From NCBI GenBank assembly GCA_030151725.1, contig JASLDD010000049.1, positions 1 through 12,129 of the forward strand: 12,129 bases of DNA. The letters are read 5' to 3'. The notes below the pieces were generated by a model. It had not been told where the DNA came from and ran no database searches. It worked only from the letters and a program-made list of their open reading frames with translations. The position numbers and the translations under genes were made by a program. Source of the stretch: Solirubrobacteraceae bacterium. GTDB taxonomy: Bacteria; Actinomycetota; Thermoleophilia; Solirubrobacterales; Solirubrobacteraceae. Positions 6,592 to 12,129 of the stretch are shown one piece after another (the first letter of the stretch is position 1; each line of letters begins with the position of its first letter).

Positions 6592-7741
6592 GAAGATGCG
6601 GGGCTCGCAGTGTGATGTGACGATCGTCGCCCATGACGTCGGCTCGGTTGGGGGCATGGAGCGCCAGCTTGCCGAGCTGGTGACCGGACTGAGGGGTCTT
6701 GGCCACGAGGTCAGCGTGATAGCTCGCACGTGTGAGCTGCCGGCTGATCCGGGGATCCAGTTTCACCGCGTGCGGGGACCATCGAGACCGTTCCTGATCG
6801 CCTATCCGTGGTTTGCGCTGGCGGGATCGCTGACGCTCGCCAGACATCGCCGCGGCATCGTGCAGGAGACGGGCGCGATTGTCGTCAACCGTGTGGACGC
6901 CGTCGCCGTCCACTGCTGTCACCAGGCCTACACCGCGATGCCAGGCCGCCCGACGCGATTCTTTCGCTGGTATGGCAAGGCTGTCGGCGTCGTCAAGCGG
7001 CTGACCGAACGCGCGTGCGTGCGCGCAAACTCACGGGCCACGTTCGTGTGTGTCTCGGACGGCGTGGCTGGAGAGATGCGAGAGCACTTCCCCCGCGTGG
7101 CCAACAACGTGGTGACGATCCACAACGGCGTCGACACGGACAGCTTCGCGCCGGGGGCACGCCAGGCGCAGGGCGATGCCCTGCGCGCTGGACTGAACCT
7201 GGCTCCAGGACATCTCGTGCTGGCGTTCGTGGGTGGGGACTGGGAGCACAAGGGGCTGCGGAGGGCGATCGTCGCGCTCGGCGAAGCGCCCGAGTGGGAG
7301 CTGCTCGTGGCCGGGCGCGGCCATCCGGAGCGCTATAGGGAGCTGTGCGACTCCCTCGGGGTCGCCGAGCGGGTGCACTGGCTCGGCATCGTCGAGGACA
7401 TCCAAAGCGTCTATGCGGCCGCCGACGCCTTCATTCTGCCCTCTACCTATGAGACTTTCTCACTGGTGACCTTCGAGGCGGCTGCCAGCGGGCTGCCAAT
7501 TCTGGCAACGCCCGTCAACGGCGTCCGTGAGCTGCTCCGCGACGGGCACAGCGGCTTTCTGATCGGGGGAGACTCGAATGAGATCGCGCAGCGCCTGGGC
7601 GAGCTCGCGGGCGATCCCGCACTCAGGGAGCGCCTCGGAGCCGCCGCCCGCGAGTCGGCGCTCGGCTTTCGCTGGGAGCGCATGGTCGCAATGCACGACG
7701 AGCTCTACGCCCGTCTTGCGGCGCCCGGTCGAGACGGCTGA
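6584..7741 (+). CDS. GT4-family glycosyltransferase
   Basis: 385 residues. The acceptor domain opens CDVTIVAHDVGSVGGMERQL, with the GSVGGMERQ loop at 20-28. In the middle are FVCVSDGVAGEM and the linker IHNGVDTDSF (179-188). The donor domain includes FVGGDWEHKG (215-224), LLVAGRG, and the E-x7-E signature ETFSLVTFE (E290, E298) followed by AAASGLPILATPVNGVREL. All are hallmarks of GT-B family 4 enzymes. The start codon lies inside the preceding gene (8-bp overlap) with no separate Shine-Dalgarno, so coupled translation is likely; ATG codon 5 at 6596 is a possible alternative. It ends 7 bp from the stop of the convergent GT4 gene. The paired cysteines of HCCHQAY (110-116) are notable but of unknown meaning. 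The sugar specificity is unknown. Confidence 0.9.
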   Translation: MTEKMRGSQCDVTIVAHDVGSVGGMERQLAELVTGLRGLGHEVSVIARTCELPADPGIQFHRVRGPSRPFLIAYPWFALAGSLTLARHRRGIVQETGAIVVNRVDAVAVHCCHQAYTAMPGRPTRFFRWYGKAVGVVKRLTERACVRANSRATFVCVSDGVAGEMREHFPRVANNVVTIHNGVDTDSFAPGARQAQGDALRAGLNLAPGHLVLAFVGGDWEHKGLRRAIVALGEAPEWELLVAGRGHPERYRELCDSLGVAERVHWLGIVEDIQSVYAAADAFILPSTYETFSLVTFEAAASGLPILATPVNGVRELLRDGHSGFLIGGDSNEIAQRLGELAGDPALRERLGAAARESALGFRWERMVAMHDELYARLAAPGRDG

Positions 7742-7748
7742 GCGCGAC

Positions 7749-8870
7749 TCAGGCAGCACGCGCGTCGGCTGCCCGCGCGAGCATGCGCTCGAGCGGGTCG
7801 GTAGCGGCGGGGACGGAGAACAGCCGCTCCACGGCTGCGCGTCCTCTGACCGCTAGGCGCTGACGCAACTCGGGATCGGCGCGGAGCCCGCGCAGCTGCT
7901 CGGCCAGCGCGTGGGAGTCACCCTCGGCGAACACGAGACCTCCCTGTGTGAGCTCGATCAGCCAGGGGATCTCGCCCGAGTCTGAGCCGAGGACCGGCAC
8001 TCCGCACCACAGCGCCTCGACGATCACCCGTCCGAACTGCTCCTTCCACGTGGGCGTTGTGAGCGACGGCAGCACGAGCACGTCCATTTGCGAGAAGCCG
8101 CTTGCCATCTGCTCGTGGCTGAGGTTGTCCACCACGCGCACCGTCGAGCCGGGGATCGGCTGGCCCTCCAGCTGGGCCCGCATCTCGCCTTCCCCGATCA
8201 GAATCAGCTCCACGGGCGCTTCGAGCTCGCGAACGGCCGCCAGCAGGTCGTCGAGGCCCTTGCTCGCCACCAGGCGTCCCGCGTAGCCGACGGTGAACGG
8301 GTGCTCGCCCGGCGACGGCACCTCGGCCCAGTTCGGCACTGCGTGGGGAGCGAGCTCGACCTCGCCCCGGGCACCCCAAGCGCGCGCCAGGCGTACGGCG
8401 CTGTCCGAGCGGGCGGCCACGAATGCGGCGTCGCGGAGCACGCGTGTGCGCATGAGGCGCACGGGCAGCGGCAGCTGCCTGTCGATGTTCTCCGCGCATT
8501 GGACTCCGAAGGGCACGCCCATACGGCGCAGGGGGATGCTCCATTGCGTGGCCGGGAACGAGAACGGCTCGGTCTCCAGAAAGGCGACATCCGGACGGGC
8601 GCGCTCGCACATGCGACGGCAGCGCGTCAGGTAGATGTGACGCTGCGGGCTTCCAGCGAGGAAAACCGGCGTGGGTCGCAACGCCCCCTCGAGGCCCACG
8701 AGGGGGTGGGGTCTGACGGCATCCTCGGAGTACTCGTGGCGCCAGCGCTCGGGCAGCACGATCGTGATCTCCCAGCCTCTGCGGGCCAGCTCGCGGTAGA
8801 CCTCCTGGTTGACAGTAACGACCGCCGGGTGACTGACCACCAGCAGGCGCCGCGCGGGGCGTCCGCTCAT
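7749..8870 (-). CDS. GT4-family glycosyltransferase
   Basis: 373 residues on the minus strand, starting MSGRPARRLLVVSHPAVVTV. The N-terminal part contains QEVYRELARRGWEITIVLPE (22-41), an acceptor-domain strand-helix-strand. The donor domain shows VGYAGRLVASKG (194-205), LILIGEGEM (222-230), LVLPSL (265-270) and the E-x7-E signature EQFGRVIVE (E277, E285), then ALWCGVPVLGSDSGEIPWLI, which is very typical of this family. It is a lone gene convergent with the GT4 gene ending at 7741 and divergent from the chain-length gene at 9020. The ATG start sits in a perfect 11-bp inverted repeat (8860-8884), which may affect initiation; an ATG five bases upstream is followed at once by a stop. No Shine-Dalgarno was seen, so a leaderless message is possible. 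It probably adds a sugar of the same polymer. Confidence 0.9.
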   Translation of the reverse strand: MSGRPARRLLVVSHPAVVTVNQEVYRELARRGWEITIVLPERWRHEYSEDAVRPHPLVGLEGALRPTPVFLAGSPQRHIYLTRCRRMCERARPDVAFLETEPFSFPATQWSIPLRRMGVPFGVQCAENIDRQLPLPVRLMRTRVLRDAAFVAARSDSAVRLARAWGARGEVELAPHAVPNWAEVPSPGEHPFTVGYAGRLVASKGLDDLLAAVRELEAPVELILIGEGEMRAQLEGQPIPGSTVRVVDNLSHEQMASGFSQMDVLVLPSLTTPTWKEQFGRVIVEALWCGVPVLGSDSGEIPWLIELTQGGLVFAEGDSHALAEQLRGLRADPELRQRLAVRGRAAVERLFSVPAATDPLERMLARAADARAA

Positions 8871-8884
8871 TGCATGAGCGGACG
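8860..8884. promoter_or_regulatory. Perfect 11-bp inverted repeat over a GT4 start codon (operator or mRNA hairpin)
   Basis: CGTCCGCTCAT (8860-8870) and ATGAGCGGACG (8874-8884) are exact reverse complements separated by TGC. The minus-strand start codon occupies 8868-8870, inside the left arm. As DNA this is a typical operator-like dyad in the 149-bp region between divergent genes; as RNA it would be a strong stem closing over the start codon. No second copy was seen in the window. The arms are seen directly; the function is inferred. Confidence 0.55.
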
Positions 8885-9019
8885 TGAGAAGATGCTCAGG
8901 AGCACCGCGGCATCCTTGCGTGCAGGCCTGTTCGGCGCTGTTTGCGCCCGCTACTCTTTAGCGACGAATTACGTTGGTCCATAAGATGGCTGCCGCCAGC
9001 CAGGACGGATCCTACCCCG

Positions 9020-10663
9020 ATGAACGAGACGACCGACGCCACCGCAATCTTTGCGCCCATCTGGCGACGGAAGTGGTTGATTCTGCTCGTGGCGGTGCTC
9101 GTGGCGGCTGGCACCTACTTCTATTACAAGCGCCAGCAATCGCTGTTTCAGGCGAGCACTCAGCTGTACCTGGCAGCCGGCGCAGAAGAACAAATCAGCG
9201 AAAAGGGCAGCGGCCGTAGCACAGTCGCAAATGCGGGAACCCAGGCCGCGCTGATCAACTCGATCGTGGTGGAACTGGCGCACAAAGACCTGAAAAAGCA
9301 GCACACCCGCATCTCGCGATTGGCGAGCACAGGCAAAGTTCGCGCGAAGGCGACGGAAAAGAGTGAGTTCGTCGCGATCACAGCTGAAGCGCATAACCCC
9401 AAGAGCGCAGCTCTGCTGGTCAACACAGTCGCTCAGCTCTACATCAGGCGTCAACACGCCAACTATCAACGGGGCATCAACCAGGCGATCTCGATCGCGC
9501 GTCGTCAGATGCGCCGCCTTGAAACGCCGAGAGTTACACCCGCCTCAAAAGGCAAATCCAAAGGATCCACCATCAGTACGACCAGCGTGCTGCAGGCGGC
9601 AAACCTCAACAGCAAAATCAACCAGCTCGAAGCCAATCTTGCACTCAAAACGGTTGAGCAGGTCAAGCCGGCCAAACCGAAGTCGTCGATCCTGTTGTCC
9701 CCGCAGCCGAAAAAAAATGCGATCTTCGGTTTCGTGGTGGGCCTTGTGCTTGCAGCGATTGCTGCGTTTGCACTGAGCCGCTTCAACCGCCGGCTGCGCT
9801 CGCTTGCGGACATCGAACTGGTTCTGCAAACGCAGGTGCTGACCGCTCTGCCAAAGGTGCGCAGCCCAATTGTGGAGCGCGATGGTGAAAGACGTCCCTC
9901 CAAGCTGCTGCTGGAGCCCTTGCGGCGCTTTCACACGACCTTGCAGCTGGGGACGAGCTTTGGCGTCGAGAGCCATTCGGTGCCGCGCTCGATCCTTTTT
10001 CTGAGCGCCGATCCCGGCGATGGGCGCTCGACTGTGATCGCCGACCTGGCTCTCCTGCAGCGCGAAGCCGGAGAGCGCACGGCCGTGCTGGAGGCGGACT
10101 TCCGCCGGCCCGTGCAGGGCAAGCTCCTGGGTATAGCCGGCACGCAGGGGTTGGTTGAGGTCCTGACAGGCGTTGCGACACTGGAAGAGGCGATGCAGAC
10201 GGTGCCCTCGATGCAGCCGGAGTCGGTTGCCGCAAGCCCCGGCACGGGCGGCGGCGGCGGCGTGGCGACGGCGCTCGAGCAGCGTCGGCTGGGGAGCGTG
10301 TCGGTCCTGCTCGGCTCGACCGCGGCAGCGAACCCACCGCTGCTGCTGGCCGGAGAGCCGATGGCCGATCTGCTGCGCGGCGCGGTCGAGGACTTCGACA
10401 GCGTCCTGATCGACTGCCCACCCCCGCTTGAAGTCAGCGACGCGATGCCGCTGCTCGCGGCGGTCGACGCGATCGTGCTGGTCGCCCGCGCCGGCTACAC
10501 GCGCGAGTCCTCGGCCCGCCGCCTTCAGCAGCTGCTCGCCCAGACGCCCACAGCGCCGGTGCTAGGGGTGGTGGCAAATGGCGTGGGGCGCGCAGACATG
10601 AAGCGCTATGGGGTCGGGGGGAGCAACGGGCGGGGCTGGCCCGCCAGGCTCACGGGCCGATGA
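9020..10663 (+). CDS. Wzz / BY-kinase-like chain-length and export regulator with degenerate P-loop
   Basis: 547 residues from ATG 9020 (AGGACGG at 9002-9008 upstream). A cytoplasmic N-terminus leads to helix 1 (about 18-36), an extracytoplasmic Lys/Gln-rich Wzz-type region (40-230), helix 2 (233-253) and a cytoplasmic ATPase-like domain (from about 300). This is the arrangement of Wzc-type tyrosine autokinases that control polymer length and export. Walker A-like LSADPGDGRSTV (328-339) has Arg336 in place of the usual Lys. The Walker A' region VLEADFRRP (356-364) has Glu358 where Asp is usual. Walker B SVLIDCPPPLEVSDA (461-475, Asp465) is intact. The C-terminus has one tyrosine (530) and no Tyr cluster. 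It may be a reduced-activity or structural co-polymerase. Codons around 9540-9720 are A-rich, including an A8 run at 9710-9717. It overlaps the next gene by ATGA. Confidence 0.85.
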   Translation: MNETTDATAIFAPIWRRKWLILLVAVLVAAGTYFYYKRQQSLFQASTQLYLAAGAEEQISEKGSGRSTVANAGTQAALINSIVVELAHKDLKKQHTRISRLASTGKVRAKATEKSEFVAITAEAHNPKSAALLVNTVAQLYIRRQHANYQRGINQAISIARRQMRRLETPRVTPASKGKSKGSTISTTSVLQAANLNSKINQLEANLALKTVEQVKPAKPKSSILLSPQPKKNAIFGFVVGLVLAAIAAFALSRFNRRLRSLADIELVLQTQVLTALPKVRSPIVERDGERRPSKLLLEPLRRFHTTLQLGTSFGVESHSVPRSILFLSADPGDGRSTVIADLALLQREAGERTAVLEADFRRPVQGKLLGIAGTQGLVEVLTGVATLEEAMQTVPSMQPESVAASPGTGGGGGVATALEQRRLGSVSVLLGSTAAANPPLLLAGEPMADLLRGAVEDFDSVLIDCPPPLEVSDAMPLLAAVDAIVLVARAGYTRESSARRLQQLLAQTPTAPVLGVVANGVGRADMKRYGVGGSNGRGWPARLTGR

Positions 10664-12129
10664 GAACGCCACACCCGCGTCTGTCGAGCCCGATCGGGGG
10701 GTCACATTCGGCTGTCCTGAGCCGGCGTGTGCAGGACGCGGCCCTGATCGGCGGAGCTGGGCTGGTGTCGCTCCTGCTGGCGCTGGCTGTGGCTGTGGCC
10801 GTGCCCAAGCCGAACTTCACGTTGACCGTGGGAGTGATCCTCGGGTCGCTGGTGGTGGTGGCTCTCGTGGCCAACACGCGTCTGGAGTGGAGCGTGGGCT
10901 TCGTCGTCGTCTTCCTCGGTTGTCTCAACGGCCCGGTCAAGCTGATCAGCTCAGGGGGGATCGTCTCCTCGGCCCTGCAGGACGTGATCGTGCTGGCCGT
11001 CTGCATCGGTTTGCTCGCGCGCGTGATCGCGGCGCGTCGACCCGTCAGCCTGCCACCGCTGTTCGGCTGGGTCTTCGCCTTCATGCTGATCGTCCTGATC
11101 GAGGCGTTCAACCCCAAGACCAGCGGCGCGCTGAAGATCATCGCCGGCTACCGTCAGCAGTTGGAGTGGGTTCCGTTCTTCTTCTTCGGATTTCTGGTGA
11201 TGCGCTCCAAGGAGCGCTTCCGCAAGGGGTTCCTGCTGCTGGGTGTGATCGCGCTGGCCAACGCGGCGGTCTCGACGGTCCAGACGCAGCTCAGTCCCGG
11301 GCAGCTCGCGAGCTGGGGCCCGGGCTATGAACAGCGGGTGTTCGGCCGCGACGCGCGTAAGTACATAAGCGAAGGAGAAGCACACGTGCGCCCGCTGGGA
11401 CTCGGCTCCGACAGCGGCTTCAGCGGCGGTGTGGCGGTGATCGCGCTGCCCGCCACGCTTGCCTTGCTCGCGGTCCTGCGCAAACGGCGATGGCTGGCCA
11501 TGCTGTTGTGCTTCGGCGCGATCCTCGCGGCTGTGACCTCGCTGGGACGATTGCAGCTCGGAGGCACGCTCCTCTCGGGCCTTGCCTTTGCCTTCCTGTC
11601 GGTCGCGGGGGGTCGTCGCCTGGGGCGACCGCTTGTGGCGGCGCTGGCGATCATGGCGTTGGCTGTGCCTGTGCTCGCCGTGTTCGTGTCGGCTGTCGGC
11701 GAAGGCGTGTTCTCGCGCTACGCGAGCCTCGCGCCGGGGAGCGCTGCAACGACGGCGACCAGCTACAAGGAAAACGACGTCAAGACGATCCCGCACGAGA
11801 TCGCCAACGCCCCCTTTGGCTTCGGCCTGGCCACGGCCGGCGCGGTGTCGGGCTTTGGTGGCAAGGCAACGGAACTGCTCGAAGGCCACAACGTCACCGC
11901 CGAGACCCAGCCCAACTTCCTGGTCAAGGAACTGGGTCTTCCCGGCCTGCTCGTCTGGTACGGCTTCTTGATCAGGCTGATCGTGCTCGCGTTCAGGCGC
12001 CTTCGAGATATCAAGGACCTCGAGCTGCAGGCCTACCTGGCTGCCGTCTGTGCGCCGCTGATCGCATTTCTGTTCATGTCCTACGACGGACCGGTCTCGG
12101 CGAGCGCCGCGGCCGGCCCGTTCTTCTGG
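10660..12129 (+). CDS. O-antigen polymerase/ligase family membrane protein (Wzy/WaaL-like), C-terminus outside window
   Basis: The frame opens with ATG 10660, overlapping the preceding stop by ATGA (coupled translation), and stays open for 490 codons to the window end. It is very hydrophobic, with about nine to ten likely helices (about 27-49, 54-72, 77-92, 103-124, 133-149, 170-181, 189-206, 256-273, 278-293, 300-317, 323-345, 427-446, 457-473, some probably re-entrant). A long loop at about 347-425 contains NAPFGFGLATAG and HNVTAETQPNFLVKELGLPG (410-429), the pattern of O-antigen ligase/polymerase proteins, in which a conserved region ending in an E/K-x-G-hydrophobic turn precedes a helix. 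It would join repeat units on the periplasmic side or transfer the glycan to an acceptor. Position directly after the chain-length gene supports a polymerase. It could also be a ligase; sequence alone does not decide. Confidence 0.85.
   Translation, partial: MRTPHPRLSSPIGGSHSAVLSRRVQDAALIGGAGLVSLLLALAVAVAVPKPNFTLTVGVILGSLVVVALVANTRLEWSVGFVVVFLGCLNGPVKLISSGGIVSSALQDVIVLAVCIGLLARVIAARRPVSLPPLFGWVFAFMLIVLIEAFNPKTSGALKIIAGYRQQLEWVPFFFFGFLVMRSKERFRKGFLLLGVIALANAAVSTVQTQLSPGQLASWGPGYEQRVFGRDARKYISEGEAHVRPLGLGSDSGFSGGVAVIALPATLALLAVLRKRRWLAMLLCFGAILAAVTSLGRLQLGGTLLSGLAFAFLSVAGGRRLGRPLVAALAIMALAVPVLAVFVSAVGEGVFSRYASLAPGSAATTATSYKENDVKTIPHEIANAPFGFGLATAGAVSGFGGKATELLEGHNVTAETQPNFLVKELGLPGLLVWYGFLIRLIVLAFRRLRDIKDLELQAYLAAVCAPLIAFLFMSYDGPVSASAAAGPFFW

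Noticed and set aside
5458..6729. Long minus-strand open frame (423 codons) opposite the GT4 gene
   Set aside because: High-GC codon bias opens the antisense frames; the product is His/Arg/Gln-rich with no recognised domain, while the plus strand encodes a clear GT4 enzyme.
7738..7752. CTGAG-CGCGA-CTCAG hairpin between the convergent GT4 stops as a terminator
   Set aside because: Only five base pairs, no T run on either strand; the symmetry comes largely from the two stop codons.
8941..8990. Promoter for the chain-length gene
   Set aside because: TAAGAT at 8982-8987 is a fair -10 but the matching -35 (TTAGCG) is poor; not supported well enough to annotate.
10951..11889. Minus-strand open frame (312 codons) opposite the Wzy-like gene
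   Set aside because: Antisense to a clear polytopic membrane protein; the composition (Arg/His/Glu/Gln) is the expected complement of hydrophobic codons.

Overview
The window is high-GC coding DNA, with GTG, ATG and probably TTG starts, genes packed or overlapping on both strands, and protein composition rich in Ala, Arg, Gly and Leu. This suggests an actinobacterium; a deep-branching lineage such as Thermoleophilia/Solirubrobacterales is my guess, and no marker here proves it. No rRNA, tRNA, CRISPR array or intact transposase was seen.

The content is an envelope or extracellular polysaccharide locus. Layout: (1) 1-226 (-), the N-terminal end of a TauE/SafE-type permease that is probably not part of the locus. 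(2) 491-2002 (+), a polyprenyl-phosphate sugar-1-phosphate transferase that would start the repeat unit. (3) 5156-2017 (-), a three-gene run in the order sulfotransferase, sulfotransferase, GT4 glycosyltransferase. (4) 5157-5469, a 313-bp divergent region holding a 174-bp element with perfect 23-bp terminal inverted repeats; a related 35-bp copy of its left end sits at 4273-4307, directly against the far end of the second sulfotransferase gene. (5) 5470-7741 (+), two overlapping GT4 genes. (6) 8870-7749 (-), a further GT4 gene whose start codon lies in a perfect 11-bp inverted repeat. (7) 9020 to the window end (+), a Wzz/BY-kinase-like chain-length protein with a substituted Walker A lysine, overlapping by ATGA a multi-membrane O-antigen polymerase/ligase (Wzy/WaaL-like) gene cut off by the window end.

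Taken together: the initiating transferase loads the first sugar on undecaprenyl phosphate, four GT4 enzymes extend the unit, the Wzy-like protein polymerises it and the Wzz/BY-kinase-like protein sets length or export. Two PAPS-type sulfotransferases suggest the product, or a linked glycolipid, is sulfated. A Wzx flippase is not in the window and may lie beyond the right edge. The most unusual points are the sulfation genes, the repeat-bounded sulfotransferase gene, the inverted repeat over a start codon, and the degenerate kinase P-loop.
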